From a virus, in the IMG/VR virus record IMGVR_UViG_3300042691_017924, positions 1-30,972 of that record: a stretch of DNA of 30,972 nucleotides. One strand, given 5' to 3'. Shown here piece by piece: positions 1 to 8,160 of this stretch (position 1 is the first letter of the stretch; each line of letters starts with the position of its first letter). A model generated the notes under the pieces. It was given only the letters and a program-made list of their open reading frames with translations. It did no database searches and was not told the DNA's origin. The position numbers were made by a program, and so were the translations under genes.

Positions 1-847
1 AACCTGCTTTATATTTCGTTTTACTTGGTAGTCCTGCTCTATTTTGATCATTTTTATTACCATGTACATTCGATTTAGTTCTGGCAGCTTCGGTAGCTTC
101 AATTTCCTTTACCTCATCTGTGTCTTCTTCGTCCAATTCAATTTCATAAATTGCTTCATCATTCAAATCAGAACTTTCGTGAGCTTCAGAATTACTCCAG
201 TCATTTTCTTCTGACATTTCAAAATCGTCACCACTTTCGTCATCGAGTTTAATGATATATTCATCATCACCCATGTCAAGGTCAAGTTGGTCACCATCTT
301 TTTTAACGACAACACCATCTTCTGGTTTCATTGCTTTGAATACTTTAAGAACTTCATCATCGGAAGCTCCTGTCATATCCATAACATCATCATCAGAAGT
401 CATATCGTCTTCCATAGAGTCATCATCTGAAGACATATCATCACTCATAGAATCATCATCTGAGGACATATCATCACTCATAGAATCATCATCTGAGGAC
501 ATATCGTCTCCCATGGAATCATCTGAATCCATAGAATCGATACCTTTAGACGGTTCGTCATTATCGAGGTCATCTTCGTCTTCAGAATCATCTTCGCCTT
601 CACCTTCGTTGTCGTCGGTTTCGTCTTCAGGTTGTTCTGACATACCTTGTTCTTCCTCTTTTTTAGGTTTAGAAGGTTTACTTTTTTCAGTTCCTTCTTC
701 ATCCTCTTCTTCCAAAGATTCTTTAAGCAAATCATTTAGTTCTTGCTTCATTACTGAAGAAAGTATACCTTTTGCATTTTGCTTTACTGCCTCCTCAAGT
801 GTATTAACTTGGAGTAGTGCTTGTTCTAAAATGGATTTTTCACTCAT
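1..847 (-). CDS. Acidic prohead scaffold-like protein (T4 gp22 position), partial
   Basis: The frame opens at 847 (MSEKSILEQALLQVN) and stays open to the left edge, so at least 282 residues are present and the C-terminus is missing. The first 60 residues look helical. Residues about 65-145 are extremely acidic, with three 11-residue repeats of the type DDMSSDDDSMS; the end seen here is more mixed (AARTKSNVHGNKND). An acidic, helical protein directly downstream of the prohead protease is where T4 keeps its core scaffold gp22, with the major capsid gene next, which would lie off the left edge. An ATATTTAT box sits 20 nt upstream of the start. Role assigned by position and composition, not by a diagnostic motif. 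Confidence 0.7.
   Translation of the reverse strand, partial: MSEKSILEQALLQVNTLEEAVKQNAKGILSSVMKQELNDLLKESLEEEDEEGTEKSKPSKPKKEEEQGMSEQPEDETDDNEGEGEDDSEDEDDLDNDEPSKGIDSMDSDDSMGDDMSSDDDSMSDDMSSDDDSMSDDMSSDDDSMEDDMTSDDDVMDMTGASDDEVLKVFKAMKPEDGVVVKKDGDQLDLDMGDDEYIIKLDDESGDDFEMSEENDWSNSEAHESSDLNDEAIYEIELDEEDTDEVKEIEATEAARTKSNVHGNKNDQNRAGLPSKTKYKAG
414..512 (-). repeat. Three tandem 33-nt units in the scaffold-like gene
   Basis: Units at 414-446, 447-479 and 480-512 are nearly identical and encode an 11-residue Asp/Ser/Met repeat. They keep the frame, so length variation here would change only the acidic tract. Confidence 0.8.
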
Positions 848-867
848 TTTTTTGTTTTATTTACTTT

Positions 868-875
868 ATAAATAT
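868..875 (-). promoter_or_regulatory. Late-type promoter box ATATTTAT
   Basis: Sense strand reads ATATTTAT, 20 nt before the scaffold-like start at 847. One of at least eleven such boxes in the window. Confidence 0.45.
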
Positions 876-927
876 TAGTGTTTTATGAAAAATTTTGTTT
901 TTTAGTATTTCTACAGGTAAAAAGTTA

Positions 928-1611
928 TTATTTAGATAAAAAATTATCTAATTGACCCATCAATTTTTTCATTCTATCATCAACGATTGGTTTTTCATCT
1001 ATTGACTCTTGATAATGGTCTCTTTCTTTAGGATCTGAAAATACATACGCACCAGGTGTTGATGGTGATGATACTAAGTCAAAACAAACAAGTTCAAAGT
1101 CTTCTTGTACTATGTTTTGTCCTTTTACATTTTTTAGTGAACCAACTCCACGAGAGGATATACCTAAGGTTGCACCATTCATTATTAACATCGCCGCTTG
1201 ATCTCCTTTTGTTGAAACGATACCCATCTTCTTCCAACCTGGAGAAGTAAATAATTTAATTTTACCCATGAGTATTTTACCATCCCACCAAGTTTCGAGA
1301 ATAGAATGTGATACTCTATCTAAATCAATAAGTGAAGAAGATGGATGATTTAATTCATTTAACGCACCACCCTTTTTTATGAGAGTTTGATATTTTTCGT
1401 TTTCTCTCTTTAAAAGAACCTCGGGATAAATTCTTCCATTTTTATTTGGAGTGTCAAATTTTTGTAAAACAGCATAAAGAATAAGGTCTTCTGAAAAGTC
1501 CATATTCTTCATTTCTGATATTACTTTTTTGTTATCGTCAGGGGAAACATGTCCGGCATCATATTCAATTAAAATGCCCTTACCAGTTTCATTTGGACCT
1601 AATATCTTCAT
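928..1611 (-). CDS. Prohead core protease, T4 gp21-like
   Basis: A 227-residue serine protease of the T4 gp21 / herpesvirus assemblin-like fold, expected to cleave scaffold and capsid proteins inside the prohead. The N-terminal half carries NGRIYP (58-63) and NELNHPSS, with the likely catalytic His at 89; the likely nucleophile lies in GISSRGVGS (Ser152 or 153), followed by a conserved core strand (FELVCFDLVSSPS). Length is close to T4 gp21. It lies between portal and scaffold-like genes as in T4. A box ATATTTAT is 16 nt upstream of the start. Motif pair and synteny agree. Confidence 0.9.
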   Translation of the reverse strand: MKILGPNETGKGILIEYDAGHVSPDDNKKVISEMKNMDFSEDLILYAVLQKFDTPNKNGRIYPEVLLKRENEKYQTLIKKGGALNELNHPSSSLIDLDRVSHSILETWWDGKILMGKIKLFTSPGWKKMGIVSTKGDQAAMLIMNGATLGISSRGVGSLKNVKGQNIVQEDFELVCFDLVSSPSTPGAYVFSDPKERDHYQESIDEKPIVDDRMKKLMGQLDNFLSK

Positions 1612-1627
1612 TTATACTTTTATTCAT

Positions 1628-1635
1628 ATAAATAT
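1628..1635 (-). promoter_or_regulatory. Late-type promoter box ATATTTAT
   Basis: Sense strand ATATTTAT, 16 nt before the prohead protease start codon. Confidence 0.45.
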
Positions 1636-1648
1636 ATTGATATAGGTA

Positions 1649-2074
1649 TTATTTTTTTGTTTTGTTAAAATTAAATAAATTTTTATCCTCTAATCCAAAA
1701 TCAACAATTGTTTCTAATATATTTTTTGCTGAATTTTTAAAATCTTTTGATTTTATTTCTAATTGTTTTTCAACATATAAGGTCACTTCTAAATTCATAA
1801 ATGACCTTTTTTCCAATTTGATTCCTTTAGTCCTTATATCTAAATCAACAATACTTTGTTGTTTAAAATTTTGATTTTTTAAATTGTATATAATTTCTTT
1901 AATTTTTCTTCTTGATTTTGAAATTGATAAATCAAAATCATCTGTGTCATTTATAGGTTGAAGCCAAGAATTAAATTTTAGATAAATTGTTTTTAGATTT
2001 TTATAATCCACCGTACCATACCCAATTTTTACATTTTTATATTCACCTAATGGAATATATTTTCCATTTTTCAT
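1649..2074 (-). CDS. Unrecognised 141-residue phage protein
   Basis: No family recognised. The protein is basic, without signal peptide or membrane segment, and alternates short beta-like runs (VKIGYGTVDY, TIYLKFNSW, NLEVTLYVEKQLEI) with a basic helix (SKSRRKIKEIIYNLKNQ). It lies inside the head block between the core-position gene and the protease, so a structural or assembly role is possible. Unlike its neighbours it has no clear ATATTTAT box upstream; it is divergent from the bS21 gene, with about 100 AT-rich bases between the starts. Confidence 0.7.
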   Translation of the reverse strand: MKNGKYIPLGEYKNVKIGYGTVDYKNLKTIYLKFNSWLQPINDTDDFDLSISKSRRKIKEIIYNLKNQNFKQQSIVDLDIRTKGIKLEKRSFMNLEVTLYVEKQLEIKSKDFKNSAKNILETIVDFGLEDKNLFNFNKTKK

Positions 2075-2153
2075 TATTTCTTCATATTATCGTATTTTAT
2101 GTGGTGTAATTAAATTATAAAAAAAAATAATTAGAAAACCAAAATATTTTATA

Positions 2154-2161
2154 TATATTTG
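2154..2161 (+). promoter_or_regulatory. Host-type -7 box TATATTTG before bS21
   Basis: TATATTTG matches the Bacteroidota -7 consensus TAnnTTTG and lies 17 nt before the bS21 ATG. No convincing -33 TTG is visible. Confidence 0.5.
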
Positions 2162-2178
2162 TAATATAATTATAAAGT

Positions 2179-2367
2179 ATGTTGATAGTAGACTTAACCA
2201 AGGAAAAAAACATTGAATCTGCTCTCAGAACTTACAAAAATAAAGTTCAGAGAACAAGACAAATTCAAGAATTGAGGGAAAGACAAGTTTATGTAAAACC
2301 TTCAGTTAAAAGAAGAGAAGAAGTTTTAAAAGCTTCGTATGTTCAGAAATTAAAAAATGGTCTTTAA
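2179..2367 (+). CDS. rpsU: Ribosomal protein bS21, phage-encoded
   Basis: A 62-residue small-subunit ribosomal protein. The bS21 signature is clear: an N-terminal strand, IESALRTYKNKVQRT, then ELRERQVYVKPSVKRREEV and a basic C-terminal helix. bS21 sits near the 3' end of 16S rRNA and takes part in start-site selection; in flavobacteria it belongs to the group of proteins that occlude the anti-Shine-Dalgarno tail. The gene is alone on the plus strand inside a minus-strand head block, which suggests different timing. The leader reads AATTATAAAGT before the ATG and has no GGAGG-type site, whereas flavobacterial host rpsU is reported to be autoregulated through a strong one. Its stop lies in a terminator shared with the convergent gene. 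Confidence 0.93.
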   Translation: MLIVDLTKEKNIESALRTYKNKVQRTRQIQELRERQVYVKPSVKRREEVLKASYVQKLKNGL

Positions 2368-2382
2368 TTAAGACCATTTTTT
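2352..2382. terminator. Bidirectional terminator between bS21 and the convergent gene
   Basis: A 13-bp stem AAAAAATGGTCTT / AAGACCATTTTTT with a 5-nt loop has A and T tracts on both sides, so it can act on both strands. It overlaps the stop codons of both genes. Confidence 0.85.
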
Positions 2383-3101
2383 AATTGTGATAATTTGTAA
2401 TAATTTAGTCTTGTGGAAGACATTTTATCGACCTCCTCTTTAACATTTTTTAGTTTATTTTTCAAGTCTAAATCATCTGATTCATTTAATAAAGTAGAGA
2501 CTTTCTCATTAATTGATTCTTTTAATTGTATAAATTGGGTTTCAACTTCACTATTTGATAAGGATAGTAAATTTTTTAATTCCTTTTTTTCTTCTTCATT
2601 TAACGTATTGTCATATAAGACATTGAAATTATTTGTTAATACAGAATGTAAAAGATTTTCATTTTGTGAAAATTTATTTGTTTTGTTTTCTGAAATTTCT
2701 TTCTTGGTTGTTAAATAATTAACTAAATCAATTTTAGCCCTTACCTTACTTTCTATATTAAGAATATTATCTTCCTCTAATAAAGAATCTAATGTATCAT
2801 ATACATTTTGATACTTTGTTTCAACTAAACCAATTTTATCGTCAATTTTCTTAATTGTTTTTGATAATTTTTTTGATTTACCATTTAATGATTTACTTAA
2901 TTCTTCGACATAATATTTTGCGGTATCAGTATCTGAAAAATATTTATTTTCAATATTTTCATACAACAAATACATTTCTTTGAATTCTTTATCTTCATTT
3001 ATAACATTAAGGAGATTTTTCATTTCCTTTTTGTTTTCACTTGAGTACGTATCAACAAACTTACTTAATAACTTGGCTTTAACCATTCCAAATTTATTCA
3101 T
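2364..3101 (-). CDS. Helical head-region protein at the T4 67/68 core position
   Basis: A 245-residue, Lys/Glu/Asn-rich, predominantly helical protein with likely coiled coils (residues about 60-95 and 190-230). No signal peptide, membrane segment or recognised motif. It starts 4 nt after the portal stop, so the two are probably co-transcribed. T4 has its small prohead-core genes 67 and 68 at this place, between portal and protease; a core or scaffold-associated role is inferred from position only. The mRNA ends at the shared terminator covering its stop codon. Confidence 0.75.
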   Translation of the reverse strand: MNKFGMVKAKLLSKFVDTYSSENKKEMKNLLNVINEDKEFKEMYLLYENIENKYFSDTDTAKYYVEELSKSLNGKSKKLSKTIKKIDDKIGLVETKYQNVYDTLDSLLEEDNILNIESKVRAKIDLVNYLTTKKEISENKTNKFSQNENLLHSVLTNNFNVLYDNTLNEEEKKELKNLLSLSNSEVETQFIQLKESINEKVSTLLNESDDLDLKNKLKNVKEEVDKMSSTRLNYYKLSQLKNGLN

Positions 3102-3105
3102 TTCT

Positions 3106-4917
3106 TTAATCGTTTAAAATATCTTTAATTTTATTTTCTATTTCATAAATATTCTGTTGGGCCTTTTCAATGTCAAACAAATCACTAAATTCCATTTTTT
3201 CATCTCCCAACATACCTAATATCTTTGATTTTTTAGATTCACTCAATGGTGCTTCTCCGCCAGCCGGTGCTGCTGGTGGGGGAGCACCTCCACCCATGTC
3301 CATACCACCACCCGCGGCGGCTTCACCACCACCCGCAGCTTCGACCTTCTTCCTTTCTTCTTCAGGTATACCATATTTTGAATCAACCTCATCAAATACT
3401 CCTGATCTCTTAATAATATTTTGAGTATTCTGTAATTCAAAACCAACCGCCCTTTCGAGACGTTGTTGTTGTAAATCAAGTATAACCTCACTATCACTCA
3501 TACCAAGAATATTTTTCTTGGCCCATGTATGTGAAACAGGTAAAATACCTATTTGTGACTGGTCAGATGTTGCATCCTTATAAAGTGTGATTTTTTCTTT
3601 CCATTGCTCAATACGTAATAAATCCGATTGTGCGGAAGGGTTGGTTAATGATAATGAAAAATTATCTAATTCATCCTCTAAACCTAATAAATAAAGGTGA
3701 ACAAGTGCAATTTTATTTAACTCTTGTATTACCGATTTTTGAATTCTATTAATCGTTCTAGCAAAACGAATATCCATTAACGCTAAACTCTTTCCTTCAC
3801 CAACAACTTCTTCAAATCCTAAAAACGCTTTTGGGATACGTAATGCTGCCAATAATTTTTTCTGAATATATTCAATATCCGCAATCTCACCCAAGTTTTG
3901 AGCACCTGCTAATGTTTCAATTGGATTTGTCTGTGCAGGATCACGTACAGGTATGAAATAATCTTGGTCTACCGCCATTTGATTATATCTCATATCTACC
4001 TGACCATTGCGTGGGTCCGCAATTTGGTCACGTTTAAACTTATTAGCAACACGTTGTACATATGGTTCAATATCTTTATCATCCATATTACCAACAAACA
4101 CTTTAAATACCCTTCTTTCAGGCGCTCTTGATGTTCTATAAATCAACATTGCGTCTTCTGCAAGAAGTAGTTGTTTCCAAATTCTTCTTATTTTATCCAA
4201 CATTGAAGTACCATATGGTAATTTTCTGTCATCTCCAAGTAATCTGAAGTGAGCAACCTCCCAAGCCTGAAATTCCATATCTTTATTTTTCCATTGGAAT
4301 CTCAATTCTCTTGTTGGTACTTTAGAATCTTTTGTTTGTCCTGGAGTTTTCGATGCCGCACCTTCAATTCTTTCTATTTCTATATTTGGTAATTGTTGAC
4401 ATCCGATAACGCCAGATTCAGGATCTATTTTTAAGTAAACAAAATTATCACCATATTTACACAAACCTCTGGTCCACATTTGTAAATTGGTATTAATATC
4501 TAACTTATTGTTGAATAAATCTATTAGGATATTTTTGATTCTATCTGAATCCGAATATATTGTTAAGATTTCTCCTTTCTCTGATAATGTGGTAGATTCT
4601 TCTGCATAAATGTCAAGCGCCGCGGATATCTCCGGAGTAAATTCCATTGATTCATAATCATAATATGCCGCCAAACGATTTGGTTCGTAATATACAGATT
4701 GATTATATAATGACTGATCAAGTTTAGTCCATTTATCTGCAATGTATTGTGTTTGTTGTGATTGTAAAAGAGCCTTTTCGTAATCTTCTCTACTATCTGT
4801 TTTTAATAATTCGTCTTTAGAAAAATTGAATGATGGGGTTTCATCGGGTTTTTTTTGACCCGGATAACCGAACATTCTTGTGAGTTTCTGAAAAACAGTC
4901 AAATTTTGATTCGCCAT
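3106..4917 (-). CDS. Portal vertex protein, T4 gp20-like
   Basis: A 603-residue portal protein, the dodecameric DNA-entry ring at the capsid vertex that docks the terminase. Characteristic segments include AALDIYAEEST (about 99-109), the long stretch around WEVAHFRLLGDDRKLPYGTS, a clip/stem region with RIPKAFLGFEE, and GEGKSLALMDIRFARTI, all typical of gp20-type portals. Residues about 530-560 form an Ala/Gly/Pro/Met-rich linker before a charged helical tail; this insert is unusually GC-rich for the window. Gene order terminase-portal-core-protease supports the call. The sense sequence GTATTTAT ends 4 nt before the ATG. Confidence 0.95.
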   Translation of the reverse strand: MANQNLTVFQKLTRMFGYPGQKKPDETPSFNFSKDELLKTDSREDYEKALLQSQQTQYIADKWTKLDQSLYNQSVYYEPNRLAAYYDYESMEFTPEISAALDIYAEESTTLSEKGEILTIYSDSDRIKNILIDLFNNKLDINTNLQMWTRGLCKYGDNFVYLKIDPESGVIGCQQLPNIEIERIEGAASKTPGQTKDSKVPTRELRFQWKNKDMEFQAWEVAHFRLLGDDRKLPYGTSMLDKIRRIWKQLLLAEDAMLIYRTSRAPERRVFKVFVGNMDDKDIEPYVQRVANKFKRDQIADPRNGQVDMRYNQMAVDQDYFIPVRDPAQTNPIETLAGAQNLGEIADIEYIQKKLLAALRIPKAFLGFEEVVGEGKSLALMDIRFARTINRIQKSVIQELNKIALVHLYLLGLEDELDNFSLSLTNPSAQSDLLRIEQWKEKITLYKDATSDQSQIGILPVSHTWAKKNILGMSDSEVILDLQQQRLERAVGFELQNTQNIIKRSGVFDEVDSKYGIPEEERKKVEAAGGGEAAAGGGMDMGGGAPPPAAPAGGEAPLSESKKSKILGMLGDEKMEFSDLFDIEKAQQNIYEIENKIKDILND

Positions 4918-4921
4918 GTAT

Positions 4922-4929
4922 ATAAATAC
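4922..4929 (-). promoter_or_regulatory. Late-type box GTATTTAT before the portal gene
   Basis: Sense GTATTTAT, then ATAC, then ATG. The 4-nt spacing would make a transcript almost leaderless, as also seen before the terminase and the gene at 25734. Confidence 0.4.
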
Positions 4930-4970
4930 TTTTCTTTCTAATATAAACTATTTTATTTGATTTTAGAATC

Positions 4971-6743
4971 CTATTTACGTTTACTAAATAACCAAGAATA
5001 TTCACGATACATGTCCTTACTATTATTGGTCGGATTGTTTTGGTGGTATAGGTCACCATTCGTCTGCATTGCCGCTATCGGATCTAATGAAGTACCATAT
5101 GAATAGAACGATTTATTAGGCTCGTAGGTTCTTTCGGATAATACCCAAGACTCCAACATCGCTTTATTTTTGGAATCATTTTTTTGTAATTGATTAAAAC
5201 AAATATCACTAGCATATAATGCCATTGATAAACTCATTATAGAATCATCATGAGCACCTTTCATGTGGTCAGGTCTTCCATTAATATAAACAAATGTATT
5301 CAATTCATTTAACAACCTATTTGACCTTACTTGAAAATTTTTTCTTAATTGTTCCTCAAATGCCGCAACTATTTGTGTTCTTTTATTATTAAAGTTTATA
5401 CCTGGAATTTTATCCATGGCTTTTTTATTATAGTCCCATATATTTTGAGTGTTAATACCATCAATATAGAGATTCTTATAATTCATTTCTTGTAACTTTC
5501 TTGATGTGGCAATTCCCATACCACCCGTAATATCAATCACAATAAACGCGTCGTATAAAATACCCCACTTATATGCAACTGACGCCAAATCATCTGGAGG
5601 AATTTTACCAACATATTCTAAAACTTGTTCTCTATCATCAAAATCCACAATATTGATTGATGAAAAATCCTCACTATCTCCTCTACTCACGTCAACACCC
5701 ATTATATAACGATGACCTTGTATTGGATCTTTCCATTGCCAAAGAGTTCCTTGCATGTATTTTTCTTTTGGTTGTCTTATCATATTCTTGGCAATATTTT
5801 CTTGGATATCTCCGGGTATTACCCCATCACCTGAACCCAAGAAATCACATTCCAATTCCTGAGCAATCTTACGTCTATCATATTTAAATTTTTTAGACAT
5901 AGATTCAAACCAAGAAGAGAATGGTTTATAACCTTGTTCTCCATATTCAACATATTTTTCAATATCAAAATCGTACATCACCACTTCTTCATCGTTATAC
6001 TGTTCCCTATTCAACATGTAATGTACAACATCACTACATTTAACCCATCTTAAATCTTTAGTGTATCTTGGGTCTTTAAACCATCTTAAATCTGTAATAT
6101 GAAAATCATTAATTCCACGAATTGCTTGGTCATATACACCATAGTATATTGGGTCGTACCCATTCGGTGTCGAGATTAATATAATTTTACCACCTGTGGA
6201 TAGGGATGCCATAGATGCTGCCCAGAAATCATCTCCAGCCTCAATATATGCGGCCTCATCAAATACGAGTATTGTAGGTGTGTAACCACGAAGAGCATCC
6301 GCAGATGTCGCGACCGCCTTTACCTCACAACCATTATTTAGTCTGAATCTACTTTCAGAATTTTTATCAGGAGAAAAACCTACGTTAATCCATTCTGGCC
6401 ATTGGTCTAAGAAATGTCTTACCTTATTTGCCATCTCAATTGCGGTATCTCTTTTATTCGCAATAATCAGCACTCTTTCAGGATTTTCAGGTTTTGCCGT
6501 TTGTAATTTTTTTGAAATCCATGCTGCGGTTACTGTAGATACACCCGCCTGTCTATATTTTCTTGTAATATTTTCGTTGTATTTTTCATAATCCTGAATA
6601 AGTTGTACTTGGTCAGGAAATAGTTCTAACGGTACGAATTTTTTTTGAGTATTATCGTAAGTTGTCAAATAAGTTTTTAACGCGTACGGAGCATCCTTAA
6701 TTATTTTTGCATATTCCTTTAATTGTTCTATTTTTTGATTCAT
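4971..6743 (-). CDS. terL: Large terminase subunit, T4 gp17-like
   Basis: DNA-packaging motor with N-terminal ATPase and C-terminal nuclease. From the start at 6743 (590 aa): Walker A variant RQAGVST (64-70), Walker B TILVFDEAAY (157-166), coupling motif STPNG (191-195), then an RNase H-fold nuclease with MGVDVSRGDSEDFS (Asp351), VIDITGG (Asp404) and HDDSIMS (Asp499/500). Length is close to T4 gp17 (610 aa). The frame extends 9 codons further to 6770, but those codons lie inside the preceding terminator hairpin, and ATATTTAT plus 4 nt stands directly before the inner ATG, so 6743 is preferred. Confidence 0.96.
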   Translation of the reverse strand: MNQKIEQLKEYAKIIKDAPYALKTYLTTYDNTQKKFVPLELFPDQVQLIQDYEKYNENITRKYRQAGVSTVTAAWISKKLQTAKPENPERVLIIANKRDTAIEMANKVRHFLDQWPEWINVGFSPDKNSESRFRLNNGCEVKAVATSADALRGYTPTILVFDEAAYIEAGDDFWAASMASLSTGGKIILISTPNGYDPIYYGVYDQAIRGINDFHITDLRWFKDPRYTKDLRWVKCSDVVHYMLNREQYNDEEVVMYDFDIEKYVEYGEQGYKPFSSWFESMSKKFKYDRRKIAQELECDFLGSGDGVIPGDIQENIAKNMIRQPKEKYMQGTLWQWKDPIQGHRYIMGVDVSRGDSEDFSSINIVDFDDREQVLEYVGKIPPDDLASVAYKWGILYDAFIVIDITGGMGIATSRKLQEMNYKNLYIDGINTQNIWDYNKKAMDKIPGINFNNKRTQIVAAFEEQLRKNFQVRSNRLLNELNTFVYINGRPDHMKGAHDDSIMSLSMALYASDICFNQLQKNDSKNKAMLESWVLSERTYEPNKSFYSYGTSLDPIAAMQTNGDLYHQNNPTNNSKDMYREYSWLFSKRK

Positions 6744-6747
6744 ATAT

Positions 6748-6755
6748 ATAAATAT
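6748..6755 (-). promoter_or_regulatory. Late-type box ATATTTAT before terL
   Basis: Sense ATATTTAT-ATAT-ATG, immediately after the terminator at 6760-6783, giving terL its own start site. Confidence 0.45.
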
Positions 6756-6759
6756 AAAA

Positions 6760-6783
6760 AAAGTGGTCAAATTTGACCACTTT
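6760..6783 (-). terminator. Rho-independent terminator upstream of terL
   Basis: A perfect palindrome (AAAGTGGTCAAA then its complement), followed on the minus strand by a run of seven T. It ends the five-gene operon 10432-6787. The other strand has a weaker tail. Confidence 0.88.
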
Positions 6784-6786
6784 AAA

Positions 6787-8160
6787 TTATCTTCTAATTG
6801 GACCTAAATCATCGTCCTCATTATCCTCATCTCCATCATCTTCATCCCCGATTGTTCCTTGAATACCTAAGGATTTTAAAAAGTCATTTAAATCATCTGA
6901 TTCAGTTTCATCTGTTGCATCATCTAAATCATCTCTAAACATTGCTACAGATTCTTCGTATTCTTGGTCTCTAAACATTTTATTTATACCGTCCATTAAT
7001 TCGTTCATCATTCTTTTACCTTTATCTGAACCAGATAAAACCTCTTTCATGAAAACCAAAAATTTCTTAGCGGGTAATTTGAATATTTCAGTTAGTAAAT
7101 AATTTTGGAGTTCTACTTTATTTTCGTCTGTTAGAATGTCTTCAGGAAATTGACTTCTAACTCTATCCCATATTGCGGGTCCGAGTCTCAAATCCCACAT
7201 TTCTTTTTCTAAAGTATCCTCTGATTGTTCAACATCTTCAAATCCTTCATCACCTTCAGGTCTACCTTGTATTGCGAATAGTTCTAATACACCTTTAATT
7301 AGTTCATGTACTAAAACAGGGAAATTTACACCTCTGGCGATTATTTTCGCTTTACCTTCAGGGTCATCTTCATCTGGTCTTTCTACACTTTCTTTTCCCG
7401 CAACTGAATTCGGAGAACCTTTCAATAATTCATCACTCGCCTGCCAATAAGTTATATCAAGTATTGACATTAGTGTACCATATAAATTTAAAATATTTGG
7501 TTCTCCAGTAATCTGTTGAAGTCTGTCAGGTACTAAATGGAACATATAATGACCCTTTTTAGATGCCCCTTGAATGATACTATTAATCATTCTTCTTTTT
7601 GCCTTTTCTAAATCTAAATTTTGTAATTCGTTAAAAATTTCAATTTCATTCTCAATATTAACCTCTTCAGGGTTTTCTTCATTTCGATTATCTCTGTTAA
7701 AATCATTCGTATCTATTTCACCCATCCCAATAATCTTAGCATCAAAATCTATTGCGTCTTCAGGTATACCCATTTCTTTCATTACCAGTTCTACGGCCAA
7801 TTGTTCTAACTCTTGTTTATGTTCTCTTTCTACTTGAACAATTGTATTGTGAGCATCCATTAAAGTACCCTGTAATTGCATTAAACCCGTCATATTTCTT
7901 TGAACAGGTGCATTATTACCCAAATATCTTCTTAAATTATTAACAACTTGTTTATACCTTTCAGATGCCAATATTTCTTGAAAATTCTTATTTGGTTCTT
8001 CACCTGTTTTAGGTAACGGAACTTTCTTAAAGGGAGTTTCTCCTTGTGATAGTTTATTTTGTAAACCTGCATCCGGTCTATCCGGACTATCGAAATCCAT
8101 TGCCATCTCTTCTAAATTTTCTTTTATCAAAGATAACAAATGTTTTTTTGTAAATTTCAT
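6787..8160 (-). CDS. Acidic 457-residue structural-type phage protein
   Basis: No family recognised. It opens with a basic helix (MKFTKKHLLSLIKENL), has coiled-coil-like stretches around residues 100-130 (VEREHKQELEQLAVELVMKEMG), a compact middle (GHYMFHLVPDRLQQITGEP; VNFPVLVHELIKGVLELFA), and a very acidic C-terminus (DEDDGDEDNEDDD before LGPIRR). HELIKG is not a full HExxH site. Its ATG overlaps the previous stop (TAATG). It is last in a five-gene run that ends at the terminator before terL; the context suggests a virion or assembly protein. Confidence 0.75.
   Translation of the reverse strand: MKFTKKHLLSLIKENLEEMAMDFDSPDRPDAGLQNKLSQGETPFKKVPLPKTGEEPNKNFQEILASERYKQVVNNLRRYLGNNAPVQRNMTGLMQLQGTLMDAHNTIVQVEREHKQELEQLAVELVMKEMGIPEDAIDFDAKIIGMGEIDTNDFNRDNRNEENPEEVNIENEIEIFNELQNLDLEKAKRRMINSIIQGASKKGHYMFHLVPDRLQQITGEPNILNLYGTLMSILDITYWQASDELLKGSPNSVAGKESVERPDEDDPEGKAKIIARGVNFPVLVHELIKGVLELFAIQGRPEGDEGFEDVEQSEDTLEKEMWDLRLGPAIWDRVRSQFPEDILTDENKVELQNYLLTEIFKLPAKKFLVFMKEVLSGSDKGKRMMNELMDGINKMFRDQEYEESVAMFRDDLDDATDETESDDLNDFLKSLGIQGTIGDEDDGDEDNEDDDLGPIRR

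Noticed and set aside
252-878. Plus-strand Ser-rich open frame
   Set aside because: It is the antisense shadow of the acidic Asp/Ser/Met repeats of the minus-strand scaffold-like gene; the Ser runs come from the complementary codons.
7290-7330. HELIKG in the 457-residue protein as a zinc protease site
   Set aside because: The second histidine of HExxH is missing, and nothing else suggests a peptidase.
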